Positions 1 through 10,406 of a DNA stretch of 64,000 bases are shown piece by piece. The notes under the pieces are model-generated. The model was not told the DNA's origin and did not search any database. It saw only the letters and a program-made list of their open reading frames with translations. A program made the position numbers and the translations under genes. Origin of the DNA: Acanthosoma haemorrhoidale (taxonomy: Eukaryota; Arthropoda; Insecta; Hemiptera; Acanthosomatidae); the NCBI GenBank assembly GCA_930367205.1, contig OV884009.1:86573189-86637188 (forward strand), in the 5' to 3' direction. The stretch's first letter is position 1; each line of letters begins with the position of its first letter.

Positions 1-1053
1 ACGACATCATTCCGCCAGAGCAGACTGGATTCCAATCCAGTATGAGCTCAGAGCACCCCCTTATGAAGGTACAGTCAGAGGCTAGCCATAATAGAAACAT
101 AGCCACGGCTATGATATCCCTAGATTGCACCCAAGCATTCGACTCGGTGTCTCACGGGACACTGTGTCAAATGCTCTGCGACCGGGAATGCCCGGAGCAA
201 CTCTATTCAATTCTGGCTAGCTTCTTAAAAAACAGATCGTGGCGGGTGTGGGTGGGTGATAGCTTCTCCGAAGCTGTGCCACTGACCTGTGGAGTACCCC
301 ACGGAGCCGTCTTATCCCCTGTACTATTCAACATATACACGTCTGAGATTGTCGGAGCCCGGTACAAAAATACCACAGTTACTGCTTTCGCGGATGATAT
401 AGCGGTGTACAGTAGCAGCATGAGTGCCAAGGTAGCTCTAAAACAGGCTGAAGTAGCGTGTAACCAGATCAGTGAGAGATTGGGGAGACTCAATATCTCC
501 GTAAACGCGGGTAAGACTGACTGTGTAATTTTCTCTTTCCAAAAGGGAAAAAGCCCGCTCCCTACTAGTTACATAGTAGGAACGGAAGGAAATTCACCAG
601 CCAATGACCTAGTATAACTGGGTATTAAAATGGACAGACATCTCCATTTTACAAAGAAGTTGAAGCTAACACGCACGAAGTCTTGCGCACTTATTGACTT
701 CCCCCAATCTATCACTGCGTCTCAAGCTACTGATATACAAGAGCATACTAAGGCCTACTCTGCTGTATGGTGCACCGCTATTTCGTTATCTGACGTATAC
801 AACAGCTAAGAAACTCCAACAATTCCAAAACGGTATACTGATGAAAGTGGTCAGAGGTACTTCATTCGAGCAGCGAAGAAACAGTGAGCTGCATGAGATA
901 TTTGAGCTGCCTACGGTGGATGAATTCATCCAGCGTAGACATATCAAATGTTTCGACTCCTTACAGTATTTAACAAACCCGGTGTTTAACACTATAACCC
1001 CCGCTCCGTTCCCCCATCGATGGCAGGACGCTGTCGTGGCTGGAACGCTTTAG
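1..1053 (+). pseudogene. Jockey-like reverse transcriptase (broken)
   Basis: The reading frame from position 1 to the stop near 617 contains reverse transcriptase signatures in order: SLDCTQAFDSV (motif A), GVPHGAVLSPVLFN (motif B) and FADDIAVY (catalytic motif C). The product would copy LINE RNA at a nicked chromosomal target. After a stop and frame breaks around 617-694 the similarity resumes in another frame, with a thumb-like segment (LLIYKSILRPTLLYGAPLF) running to a stop near 1053. A call starting at 694 would rest on TTG, so it is a fragment, not a separate gene. The coding region is inactive. Similar broken copies lie on the minus strand at 11.6-12.7, 48.6-48.8 and 49.3-49.6 kb. Confidence 0.85.
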
Positions 1054-1130
1054 TTATAGCTTCTAGGTATAGGTTTTAGTTTGTTTTGTTTTGTTTTAGT
1101 GTTCAGTGTTTGGTGTCGGTGACAAGTCGA

Positions 1131-1148
1131 AGGTGAGCCTCATCACCT
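1131..1148 (+). other. 3'-UTR hairpin of J1 LINE
   Basis: AGGTGA and TCACCT form a perfect 6-bp stem around the loop GCCTCA, about 80 bases after the LINE stop codon. The same stem occurs in four other J1-type tails in this window, in both orientations. It may be recognised by the element's reverse transcriptase; that role is inferred. Confidence 0.6.
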
Positions 1149-1323
1149 GGTGTTACATATAAGACTGAGTACTTTTAACAACAACAAAATTTATTGTATT
1201 ATGCACTCCTCCAAATGCATTTAAATGCAGGAAGAGGAGAAATTTGTAAGTTCGAATATTTTATTGTATATTTTATCACTTGTATTATTTGTTTGAGGAT
1301 TTGAAATAAAAAAAAAAAAAAAA

Positions 1324-2996
1324 TCCTTCTTTAGTTTCATTATAGGCGTTGTTCTATATAAATGAAGAGTAGCCATCATGTATTCTTTCTTCTAACACTC
1401 TAATGTTATTTTGAATACTTTTCCAAGCATGATACATCTGGTTCCAATCATTATGTCTTTGATCTAAATTTCTTGTTATAGGTTCAATGTACCCCTTCTA
1501 CAAATCCAAAAACGCCATTACATCTTCATTATTCCACTTCATTATGAATTACTTCTGTAATCAAACAGTTCAAAGGGACTGGCTCAGAAGCAGTACTAGC
1601 TTGCTAGGATGCACAAGACTACTAGACATTTCAGGGGAAAAGGCGAGCTACCCCATATCACTTCGAGCCTTGACTTGTCTTTACATTCATACGGCTTGAC
1701 ATAATACAAACTACACACAAGGCTCGCCAAGCCACGCGTCGTGGGAGCAAGGTTTCCTGTTTAAAAAAGTATGTATTAATCTCAGATGGCGACGAATCAA
1801 ATAACGATTCAACAAGTTTTTGGCTCGAAATATTATTTTTTGGAATATGTTTTATTTTTATAGCAAACGCATCAACCAATCCATTTATTGAAAAGTTGAT
1901 TATTAGATATAGTTAGTAAAAAGTAATTAAAAGTGTGTGAGAAGAGTTGCCATTGATGTATGGGCAGAGAGTACGGAGAGCCCCTTTGACTTAGCCACTA
2001 ATTGACACCTCCGTTGTGGATGATTTATAATGTATTTCGATATCCCACCGGAGTCTTGTGGTAATACTGTGGCTCTAACTCCCGCACATGGTCTATATCC
2101 CAGTATCAGCAGCCTCGCAAGTTTTCTTTTACTTTAATAATTGGCTTTTGGATTTTTTGAAAAATATATTGACATAAAAAGGACTTAAGCTGAGTACCTA
2201 CGGCGAGTGGCGTGGCAAATCTCGAGTTGCTCCATGCTCTACTTGCAGACTTGTGGTTGATTAAATTTCTTGTCCTTCTTGTCGACAAGCCTGACGTCCC
2301 TTCTTCAGTTTCATTTGTTTGGTTTTTCCAAATGAATGAGGCAGTGAACTAGTAAGTGGCATGTGCCGCATCGGCTTATGCACTGTTGAATGGTGAGTTT
2401 TTGAAGGCGTTGGTGGTTTGTGCTGTCATTGATTAAAAATAAATGAGCCATTTATTTACAAATCCGAAAACTCTGTCACTTCATTCTTCCACTACATTAT
2501 GATCTGCTTGAAAATTACATCAGCTAAAAAATTAAACAGGTTGTGGGAACGAGTGCATGAGCCGTACTGGCGTGCCAACTGCCGATCCACAAGTCGTATG
2601 TCCGCAGTAGATACTGACATTTCACGTGAAAGGACGAATCACCCCGATTTATAAAGATCAGTATTTTATTTGAAACCTTACTTAATAACATCAAAAATAT
2701 TTAATTTTTAATATATATACTAGCATCCTTATATATCAAACTGGGGTGGCGAAAATATTGCGAGAATTAATAATAAATTAATTAATATATCTTCATTAGT
2801 TTTCATAGGGGTGGTTATTCTTACTATATTTTTATTACAATAAACCTCTATTCAAAATATTATGCTTCTACACACAGATATTGTGATAAAATAGCGAATA
2901 AGATTACAGCTTCAGTAATGTAATGTAATGAGTTTGAAAGAAGAAAACAAGAATTGCGTATTCTCAACTCTCAACTCAAGATATTTTATTTGAGAC
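1324..2996. other. AT-rich stretch with weak direct repeat
   Basis: I see no gene here. Two parts, roughly 1324-1700 and 2295-2660, appear to be diverged copies of one another: both have a 'cttctt-agtttcatt' start, then 'acaaatcc-aaaac', then 'ttccactacattatga'. The first may have been interrupted by the LINE ending at 1323. The open frames here are short and look like chance. Confidence 0.3.
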
Positions 2997-3819
2997 TGTA
3001 GCGACCGCTAACTACTTAAGATAAATCACCCTATACTCTATTGTATATATATATTGTAAACAAATGTAAATAACATGAACAAAATATAAATCATTGTAAA
3101 TGTGTTAAGCAATAAAAAAATGCGGGGTGCCAATGAGTTATATGAGCTGGGACACCAGCTGTAGGACGGTATGAGGCCAGATGAGGCTTCAGACCCTCGG
3201 CAAAACCCTGCCAGCCTCTGCCAGAGAACAAAGAAACCTCATATCATTGGCCACAACAGTCTTAATGATGATTGGCTAAGGGCAAGGCTAGATGGGTATT
3301 TAAGCCGGGGTCTGGCCCCTGTAAATCATTCTCTCCTGGCGACTACTGGCAACTACGTGGCTACCCCGCTTGAACTCTGAAAACCTGACTGCTTCTTTAT
3401 GAAAAACCTCTGCATCTCTTCTCTCCTAACCTCGCTATGTTTTAGTCCGGTGTCGTCAGACCCCACGCCTTCCTAGTGGGAACTCTGCCTTCGTCTCGCT
3501 AAAACTAGCACCTCCTTGGGAAAGACCTCTCCCTCGCGGACGACGGTTGCCGTGGTCCTGCAATTTTTCCTCGCAGCACTCCTGCGGCAATCCAGTCTGC
3601 CTCTCTGCGGTTCACACTCGCTTTTGGGATCCGGACGGTTTTCGCCTACCCTCAGATACCGAGTGTGAATTCGTGGTCATTCCAAGACCACATAAACTAC
3701 CTATAAACCTACCCCGTACCTCTTCTCCTGAACATAGTGCACTGTCGGGGCACATACCTATCAAAAAATGGAGTCAGATAGTAAAGCCGTCATGAAACGA
3801 TTTTCCAGGTTATAAACTC
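2997..3819 (+). repeat. LTR-like dispersed repeat, left part (interrupted)
   Basis: The repeat starts with TGTAGCGACCGCTAACTAC and matches a second copy starting at 16562. It contains a TATA-like GGGTATTTAAGCC around 3295-3308, and both copies share the stretch 'aaatggagtcagatagtaa' near their right part. The segment ends at GGTTATAAACTC (3808-3819), where a LINE has inserted; the remaining 66 bases continue at 10341-10406. The TG...CA ends and internal promoter-like element suggest a solo LTR, but no coding partner is visible, so a non-autonomous element is also possible. Confidence 0.6.
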
Positions 3820-3830
3820 TCCATAAACTC

Positions 3831-4216
3831 TTGTATCAACCTGTTTCACATCCACTCCGTCGTGATGATGGGTCCTGGGCGGCCTCGGATGGGGATAGGT
3901 CGGAGGAATTTGCTCTGCATCTTACCCATACTTTCACACCTCACCTTTCTCATCAAAGCCATACTCACAGCAAAACTGTGGAAGATTTCCTCACTTCACC
4001 TATTCCTCTCTCTCTTCCACCAAAAGCCGTTAATCCCTCTGAGGTCAAATACCTTCTGAAAAACTTACCTTACAGAAAATCCCCTGGATATGATCTCCTA
4101 ACTCCTCAAATTCTCAAACAACTTCCTCCTAAAGCCATAATCTTCCTAACCTATATATATAATTGCATTATCCGAACGACACACTTTCCTCTCCTCTGGA
4201 AACATTCCATTATTGT
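3831..4216 (+). pseudogene. J2 LINE ORF2, 5' remnant before the Gypsy-1 insertion
   Basis: The frame encodes the segment just upstream of a Jockey reverse transcriptase. It includes a run resembling 'LKNLPYRKSPGYDLLTPQIL', the pattern that precedes the polymerase in Jockey-type ORF2 proteins. It is interrupted after a 'FPLLWKHSIIV'-like segment by the 5' LTR of Gypsy-1 at 4217. The ATTGT target duplication is at 4212-4216. Coding resumes after 8947. There is no endonuclease domain, so the copy was already dead on arrival. Confidence 0.75.
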
Positions 4217-4402
4217 TGTGGGATATTGAGAGATAAATTGTGTTGTGTTGTCCAACCTGAGGGATAACAGTGTTGGATCCTCTACGTTATTGTTATTATG
4301 ATTAATTAAGAAGATTGTTTATGAACATGTACCTTGTGTATAAAAGTAAAATAAACGTGTGTTATTAATTCAACAAATGTTTCATTGTGCCGAAATCCTT
4401 TA
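4217..4402 (+). repeat. Gypsy-1 5' LTR
   Basis: This 186-bp LTR starts TGTGGGATATTGAG and ends AAATCCTTTA. It contains a TATAAAA box and an AATAAA in its last third, so both promoter and polyadenylation signals appear to lie in the LTR. It reads as identical to 8762-8947. Confidence 0.93.
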
Positions 4403-4403
4403 G

Positions 4404-4420
4404 TGGCGACGAGGATGGGA
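4404..4420 (+). other. Gypsy-1 primer-binding site
   Basis: TGGCGACGAGGATGGGA begins two bases after the LTR. It should pair with the 3' end of a tRNA; I suspect tRNA-Arg but did not confirm it. Confidence 0.55.
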
Positions 4421-4556
4421 TTGCTGTCCACATGATTCGTTCGTGTTTACGCGTTAACGGAGTGAAGTTTTGAGTTTCTACAATTCGTGTTTTCGGTGAC
4501 GTTACATCGTGGACGACATTCAAAAGGTCTCGAATTTATTTAAATTGAAGACAGAA

Positions 4557-7500
4557 ATGGCCGAAGAAGAAACCAAAAGTTTAGTCGGTACTTTGAGAGA
4601 ATTTACACTCGATAAAGATTGGGGCATCGCCAAGTCGAGAACAGAAAATTTCTTTATTGCAAACGGGATAAAGAATGACGAGAGAAAGAGGGCTCTTCTG
4701 TTAAATTCGTTGGATGACTCAGCGTATAAACTGATTTCCAACCTGGCGGTTCCCAAGAAACCGGAGGATAACACGTATGTTGAATTAGTTAAATTATTTG
4801 ATTCACATTTTTTGGGTGCGGAATCAGTTTTTGCCGCCAGATACAAATTTTATAACGCCGCGAAAGATCCTACGGAAACGGTTAACGACTGGATTGCCAG
4901 ACTGCGGTCATTGGCAGCTAACTGTGCTTTTGGAGCTCGATTCGACGGAAATTTGTTAGATCGTTTTGTGGTCGGCATGAACAAAGGGCCGATTAGAGAT
5001 CGTTTATTCGAGGAGGATGTGGAAAAGGCCCAGTGGGACAATGTAGTCAAGATAGCAACATCAAAAGAAGCTTCTTCCACAAATTATGATTTAAATGAGT
5101 TTTCATGTAGTGGTCCAATCAAAAAAGAGCCCGTAAATTATGTTAGAGCACAAAAAACACCAAATCAACAGGTAAATACCAATCTTTGTAAAGTTTGTGG
5201 GGCGACATGGCATGATGCAAATAAATGTCGATTCAAAGATTATATATGTAAAGTTTGCAAAATAAAGGGGCATTTACAAAAAGTTTGCCCAAATAAAATC
5301 AAGTTACCTGCTCCAGATAAGAAGACCGGCAAAACTGAACAAACACATTTCATCCAGGAAAACTCAGATGAAGAATATCTTTATAAAATACTTGAAGGCA
5401 GCGCAAGTGAGTATCAAATTGAACTTAAGCTAAATTCCCAGGTTATTTGTTTTGATGTTGATACTGGGTGCCATAGCACTATTGTTCCGAGAAAATTATT
5501 TCATGAACAATTCCCTCAGGTCACCCCAATTCCATGTAAAAAGACTTTTACTACATATCTCAAAGAAAAAATCTCTCCGGTGGGCTATGTCACAGTGGAC
5601 GTAGAATATCAAGATAGAAAGGTGCCAAATTTGATATTTTATGTGGTTGAAACAGAGGGACCACCGTTGTTGGGTAGATCGTGGTTCAAAGCTCTGGGAT
5701 TCAGCATTTTTGCTAAAGATTCAGCCCACTCAATTTTTTATCAAAAGGTGGAACATGGCATTGAGGCAGAAAAGTTGGAGGAGGAACTCAAGAGTTTGTA
5801 TCCAGAGGTTTTTACGGAAAAACTTGGCAAATATAACAAAGGACAAATCAAATTAGATCTTTTACCGGAAGTCAAACCAAAATTTATAAAACAAAGGCCG
5901 GTACCGTACGCCATAAGACACAAGGTTGATCAGGAAATTGACCGCCTGGTGCAGGAAGGAATTTTGGAGCCCATTGAGTATAGTGATTTTGGTTCCCCTA
6001 TTGTTCCAGTTATGAAGCGAAATGGCCAAACTAGGATTTGTGGAGATTATAAATTGACCCTCAACCCTTGCTTGAAAATGGATCCTTATCCATTGCCAAG
6101 AATTGAAGATTTGTTCCAGAGATTGGGAGGAAATATGGTTTGGGCCAAAATGGATTTGAGCCATGCTTACCAACAGTGTGAGTTGGATCTCGAATCGCGC
6201 AAACTGGTAGCTATTACCACGCAGAAAGGCTTATTCCAATATACCCGTATGCCCTATGGTATTTGTGTTGGACCTTCCAAATTTCAGAAATTGGTAGACA
6301 ATGTGTTAGCAGGAACTGAGGGGGTGGTAGCCCTACTGGATGATGTTGTGGTTGGAGCACCGGATTTTGGGACATTAAGAAAACGAGTCATAGAGGTTCT
6401 TGAAAGATTCAAGAAAGCGGGGTTAACCCTTTCTGCAAAAAAATGCGAATTTGGAAAAACATCCATTGAATATCTTGGATTCAGAATTGACGCTTCAGGT
6501 TTGCATTCGACTGATGAGAAAATAAAATCTATAGTAATGGCACCAAATCCTAAAAATATTAAAGAGCTGCAAGCTTTTTTGGGGTTTATGAACTATCTGG
6601 CGAGATTTCTACCTGCACTGTCATCGACCCTCCACCCTCTTCACCAGCTTCTGAAGAAAAACATTCGATGGGATTGGAATGCCAGTTGTCAAACCGCTTT
6701 CACAAAAATCAAGAGGATAGTCGAGGAAAATCGCTCTTTAGCACATTATAATCCAGATTTGCCTATCAAGTTAACCGTTGATGGTTCGGACCAAGGACTG
6801 GGAGCTATAATTTCACAAGTCTATCCAAATGGAGAAGAAAAGCCGTTAGCTTTTGCTAGCAGAACGTTGACTATAGCGGAAACGAAGTATAGTCAATTGC
6901 ATAAGGAAGGCGCTGCATTGGTGTTTGGTGTGAAAAAGTTTCATTTGTATCTTTTTGGTAGGAAATGGATATTGGCTAATGACAATCGACCCTTGTTATC
7001 AATTTTTGGACCAAAAAAGGGAGTGCCAATTTGTGCGGCAAACCGTTTGCAACGTTGGGCGCTACTTCTAGCAAATTATAACTATGACGTGGAATGGGTG
7101 CAGTCAAATAAAAACAGCGCAGATTGGTTATCGAGAGCACCACTAAAGACTGATCCGGAAATAGGAGAAAGTTTGGACCCAGCGCTGTTTTACGTATTCG
7201 AAGAAAACGAAACTCTACCTCTACAGTATAAAGACATCTTGTTGTGGACAAAGAAAGATGGCATCCTGAAGAAAATATCAACGTATCTGAAAATTGGATG
7301 GCCTCATACCATCCCGGAAGAACTCCTCCCGTTTTCTCTTCGCCGTGATGAGCTCCATGAAGAGGAAGGGGTACTCCTATGGGGAAATCGAGTGATTGTG
7401 CCAACAAAACTTCGATCCTCAGTGCTTCACGAATTGCATGAGACACACATGGGGATAGTGAAAAGCAAGGCAATTGCACGATCATATGTGTGGTGGCCAA

Positions 7501-8642
7501 AAATTGATGCGGATATAGAGGATACGGTGAAGTCTTGCATACCCTGTAATTCGGTGAAGGACAATCCCCAGAAAGCTGCTTTAATTCCATGGGAATGGCC
7601 AACAAAACCATGGCAAAGGCTTCATATGGACTACTTGGGACCAGTCGCGGGTCAGTATTACCTAGTAGTAGTGGACAGCCATTCGAAATGGGTGGAAGCT
7701 TTTCCTACGAAATCAATGTCAACGGAAGTGACAATAAAAATTTTACGCCAAATTTTTGCTAGATTTGGGCTCCCCGAGGTATTGGTGTCTGATAATTACG
7801 CATCATTTGAATCAGAAGAATTTCAACTTTTTATGAAAAGGAATGGGATTGAACACAAGAGAGGGGCACCTTATTACCCTGCTACAAATGGAGCGGCAGA
7901 AAACAGTGTCAGAACAATCAAACGGTTGTTAAAAACCGCATTAGCTGAATCAACTAGTACAGACCTCAACAAAGCTCTGAACAGTTTTCTGTTACAGTAT
8001 AGGAATATTCCTCATGCCACCACAAATGTGTCACCGGCACAAGCTCTGCTGGGTCACAGTTTGAGGACCAGATTGGATCTCCTCCGCCCAAATCCTTCAA
8101 AAACGGCTACTAGAGTTGAAGCAAAACAAAAACAACAAATTAAATTGCAATCGGGAAAGGCACTGCCGTCAGACAAATTTGCTGAATCAAAAGATGTTTG
8201 GGTGAAGAATTTTCAGAAAGGGGAGAAGAAATGGGTTAAAGGAAGAGTTATCAAATGCTTGGGCCCCAGAAGAAGAAGAGTTTACATCCCTGATATAGAT
8301 AAGACATGGATACGTCACATAGATCAACTCAGAATATCTTTACAAGGGCCTAACAGACCGGAAGACAACGTGGATACTCCGGAATACAACAACTCATCGG
8401 ACAGCGATGAATCATCTGATTGGCTGGGACGGCCTACTCCCTCGCCAAAGAACAAAGTTACAAGTCAGGACACCGAGTCAGTACCAATGCAGCAAAGTCC
8501 AGCTGAACAACCGAATGATCAGCAGGCTAAACCAGGGACCAGTACGTCAAAGGACAAGGACAGGTCTCCACTCTCTGTTGAATCTGGGGGGCGACCTCAG
8601 CGCAATCGAACTGCTCCTCGCCGTCTAATTGAGGAGCTGTAA
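4557..8642 (+). CDS. Gypsy-1 Gag-Pol polyprotein
   Basis: The single frame of 1361 codons starts at the ATG at 4557; the frame stays open upstream to 4509, but only a GTG lies there. Gag-like sequence fills residues 1-200. Two cysteine/histidine knuckles follow near 210-245 (CKVCGATWHDANKC, CKVCKIKGHLQKVC). The aspartic protease has DTG near 301. Reverse transcriptase spans about 445-640, with LLDD as catalytic motif near 594. RNase H runs about 736-857. Integrase has an HHCC finger (about 958-1001) and the D, D, E residues in MDYLG, SDNYA and AAENS near 1023, 1078 and 1113. The C-terminus is polar and low in complexity. No env gene follows. There are no stops or frameshifts, so the polyprotein may be functional. 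Confidence 0.92.
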   Translation: MAEEETKSLVGTLREFTLDKDWGIAKSRTENFFIANGIKNDERKRALLLNSLDDSAYKLISNLAVPKKPEDNTYVELVKLFDSHFLGAESVFAARYKFYNAAKDPTETVNDWIARLRSLAANCAFGARFDGNLLDRFVVGMNKGPIRDRLFEEDVEKAQWDNVVKIATSKEASSTNYDLNEFSCSGPIKKEPVNYVRAQKTPNQQVNTNLCKVCGATWHDANKCRFKDYICKVCKIKGHLQKVCPNKIKLPAPDKKTGKTEQTHFIQENSDEEYLYKILEGSASEYQIELKLNSQVICFDVDTGCHSTIVPRKLFHEQFPQVTPIPCKKTFTTYLKEKISPVGYVTVDVEYQDRKVPNLIFYVVETEGPPLLGRSWFKALGFSIFAKDSAHSIFYQKVEHGIEAEKLEEELKSLYPEVFTEKLGKYNKGQIKLDLLPEVKPKFIKQRPVPYAIRHKVDQEIDRLVQEGILEPIEYSDFGSPIVPVMKRNGQTRICGDYKLTLNPCLKMDPYPLPRIEDLFQRLGGNMVWAKMDLSHAYQQCELDLESRKLVAITTQKGLFQYTRMPYGICVGPSKFQKLVDNVLAGTEGVVALLDDVVVGAPDFGTLRKRVIEVLERFKKAGLTLSAKKCEFGKTSIEYLGFRIDASGLHSTDEKIKSIVMAPNPKNIKELQAFLGFMNYLARFLPALSSTLHPLHQLLKKNIRWDWNASCQTAFTKIKRIVEENRSLAHYNPDLPIKLTVDGSDQGLGAIISQVYPNGEEKPLAFASRTLTIAETKYSQLHKEGAALVFGVKKFHLYLFGRKWILANDNRPLLSIFGPKKGVPICAANRLQRWALLLANYNYDVEWVQSNKNSADWLSRAPLKTDPEIGESLDPALFYVFEENETLPLQYKDILLWTKKDGILKKISTYLKIGWPHTIPEELLPFSLRRDELHEEEGVLLWGNRVIVPTKLRSSVLHELHETHMGIVKSKAIARSYVWWPKIDADIEDTVKSCIPCNSVKDNPQKAALIPWEWPTKPWQRLHMDYLGPVAGQYYLVVVDSHSKWVEAFPTKSMSTEVTIKILRQIFARFGLPEVLVSDNYASFESEEFQLFMKRNGIEHKRGAPYYPATNGAAENSVRTIKRLLKTALAESTSTDLNKALNSFLLQYRNIPHATTNVSPAQALLGHSLRTRLDLLRPNPSKTATRVEAKQKQQIKLQSGKALPSDKFAESKDVWVKNFQKGEKKWVKGRVIKCLGPRRRRVYIPDIDKTWIRHIDQLRISLQGPNRPEDNVDTPEYNNSSDSDESSDWLGRPTPSPKNKVTSQDTESVPMQQSPAEQPNDQQAKPGTSTSKDKDRSPLSVESGGRPQRNRTAPRRLIEEL

Positions 8643-8749
8643 TGTCTAATTAATGAGCTTTAATGTCTTATTGAAAAAAGAAAAAAAAAAAAAAAGGGTT
8701 TCTTGTTAAAATTGTTCCTTGTATTGTTTTTGTAGAATTTATTTTAATA

Positions 8750-8761
8750 GAGGGGGAAAGA
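8750..8761 (+). other. Gypsy-1 polypurine tract
   Basis: GAGGGGGAAAGA directly precedes the 3' LTR. This is the expected primer for plus-strand DNA synthesis. Confidence 0.75.
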
Positions 8762-8947
8762 TGTGGGATATTGAGAGATAAATTGTGTTGTGTTGTCCAA
8801 CCTGAGGGATAACAGTGTTGGATCCTCTACGTTATTGTTATTATGATTAATTAAGAAGATTGTTTATGAACATGTACCTTGTGTATAAAAGTAAAATAAA
8901 CGTGTGTTATTAATTCAACAAATGTTTCATTGTGCCGAAATCCTTTA
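8762..8947 (+). repeat. Gypsy-1 3' LTR
   Basis: This 186-bp copy reads as identical to the 5' LTR and is followed directly by the ATTGT target duplication. Confidence 0.93.
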
Positions 8948-8952
8948 ATTGT

Positions 8953-10149
8953 CCTATTCGCCAAACCCGGTAAACCACCCAATGACACCTCATCTTACCG
9001 TCCAATTAGCCTACTCCCTATCCTCTCAAAAATATTTGAGAAACTCCTACTAAAACGTCTACTTCCAATTGTTGAATCCAAAAACCTTTTTCCCACACAC
9101 CAGTTTGGTTTCCGCCAACGACATTCCACTGCTCAACAAGGCCTTGGCGTTGTTGATCACGTCTCCTCAGCCCTTGAAACCAAAAAGTATTGCACTGCTG
9201 CCTTTCTCGATATAGCTCAAGCTTTTGACAGGGTTTGGCACGCAGGTTTGCTCTACAAGCTCAAAAGACATTTACCACAGACCCTTTTCCTAATCCTACA
9301 GTCCTACCTTTCAAACCGCTTCTTTCAAGTCCGCTGTGGCTTAGAATACTCTAACTACTATCCCATAAATGCAGGAGTTCCACAGGGCAGTGTCCTAGGC
9401 CCCATCCTCTATAATCTGACACCGCTGATGTCCCCTCTACTTCCAACACCTTCTTGGCCACATTTGCAGATGACACTGCAGTCTTGTCATCCCACCCAGA
9501 CCCCGACATAGCATCCCATAACCTTCAAAAACACCTTAACGAGATCGAGTATTGGTGCAATCAATGGCGGATCAAAGTTAATGAAGCAAAATGTTCCCAC
9601 ATTACCTTCACCCTTTGTCGCAAGACTTGTCCATTAGTTTATTTTAATTCTATTCCTCTCCCAGTAACCGAGACAGTACGGTACTTAGGCTTCCATCTCG
9701 ACAAACGACTGACCTGGAACCCACATACGAGACTAAAAAGACAAGAACTAAACAGACGCTTTGGACAACTGTACAGACTACTTCAAAGGACATCCCATCT
9801 CTCAATAGAAAATAAACTACTAATCTACAAAGTTATACTTAAACCAATCTGGACATACGGAATAGAGCTATGGGGGACAGCAAAAAAGTCGAACATCAAG
9901 CGTATCCAATCCTTTCAATCCAAAGTCCTGAGAACAATAGTAAATGCCCCTTATTATGTCAGCAACAAAACCCTTCATAACGACCTTAATATACCCTACA
10001 TTCTAGAACTCATCCCTTCCAAATTTATGAAATTCCACAGTAGCCTTTCCAACCACCCTAATCCTGTAGCACAGTCTTTGCACTGCGCCACTCATCCCTA
10101 TAATCCTCCTCGGAGACTGAAACGGCAGTGGCCTCGTGACCTGCTATAA
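8953..10149 (+). pseudogene. J2 LINE reverse transcriptase, 3' part
   Basis: The LINE coding sequence resumes after Gypsy-1 with SYRPISLLPILSKIFEKLL, then FLDIAQAFDRVWHAG (motif A) and AGVPQGSVLGPILYN (motif B). A frame change near 9415-9460 precedes FADDTAVLS (motif C). The thumb region (LLIYKVILKPIWTYGIELWG) runs on to the stop at 10149 after RRLKRQWPRDLL. The family is Jockey-clade. The frameshift at motif B/C and the 4.7-kb insertion make it non-functional. The C-terminal part is closely repeated at 51.7-52.1 kb and, inverted, at 14.4-14.9 kb. Confidence 0.85.
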
Positions 10150-10340
10150 TCGCGTGACAGTGGGAGTCCCGGCAATGGCCAGTTTCTCCAATCATGTCCT
10201 ATTGTATGAATGAGTGAGTGAATGATGACTGTAAATATGGTATGAATGAGATCATTTATCTGTATTATTATTGCCTTATAAAAGGCAGATTGTAATTATT
10301 GCACAATAAAGTTATAATATACTGGAATGGTTATAAACTC

Positions 10341-10406
10341 AAACAACCCTCACTTGTCCCCAGGGACCAGGGTAACCAGGCACCCCCCTCGTGACGACCT
10401 GACACA
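10341..10406 (+). repeat. LTR-like dispersed repeat, right end
   Basis: This is the 66-base right end of the repeat that begins at 2997. It matches 17545-17612, including the terminal TGACGACC-GACACA, and directly follows the LINE's 12-bp target duplication. Confidence 0.7.

Larger units (their letters stand above)
1..1323 (+). mobile_element. J1-family Jockey-clade LINE, 3' part, cut by window edge
   Basis: This is the 3' half of a non-LTR retrotransposon. It enters from the left edge with reverse transcriptase coding sequence, continues through a broken C-terminal region to about 1053, and has a roughly 270-base 3' untranslated region. It ends at an AATAAA-type signal running into an A tract near 1309-1323. 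The 3' untranslated region carries the hairpin at 1131-1148 shared with other J1 copies and a second imperfect hairpin near 1205-1238 (CTCCT arm, ATGCAT/AATGCA core, AGGAG arm). The 5' end and any 5' target duplication lie outside the window. Confidence 0.85.
4217..8947 (+). mobile_element. Gypsy-1: intact Ty3/Gypsy LTR retrotransposon
   Basis: This is a 4731-bp element with two 186-bp LTRs that read as identical, a 5-bp target duplication ATTGT (4212-4216 and 8948-8952), a primer-binding-like TGGCGACGAGGATGGGA just after the 5' LTR, one uninterrupted Gag-Pol frame, and a purine tract at 8750-8761 before the 3' LTR. It sits inside the reverse transcriptase region of a J2 LINE. Identical LTRs and an open frame point to a very recent insertion. 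The long single Gag-Pol protein and LTR end CCTTTA resemble Mag-type elements, but I cannot fix the clade without a tree. Confidence 0.93.
3820..10328 (+). mobile_element. J2-family Jockey-clade LINE, 5'-truncated, split by Gypsy-1
   Basis: The LINE is bounded by a 12-bp direct repeat, GGTTATAAACTC, at 3808-3819 and 10329-10340. It is 5'-truncated, beginning shortly before the reverse transcriptase. Without the inserted Gypsy-1 and one target duplication it would be about 1.77 kb. Its 3' untranslated region contains repeated ATGAATGAG-like words and GGCAGATTGTAATTATTG before an AATAAAG near the end; the same terminal motif recurs in minus-strand fragments at 14.1 and 40.7 kb. The empty target is seen in the sister repeat at 17533-17544. 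Confidence 0.85.

Noticed and set aside
4509..4556. Extension of Gypsy-1 Gag upstream to a GTG
   Set aside because: Eukaryotic translation would start at the in-frame ATG 4557; the upstream codons are merely open.
6976..7611. 211-codon minus-strand frame within Gypsy-1
   Set aside because: Shadow of the sense Pol frame, no independent signal.
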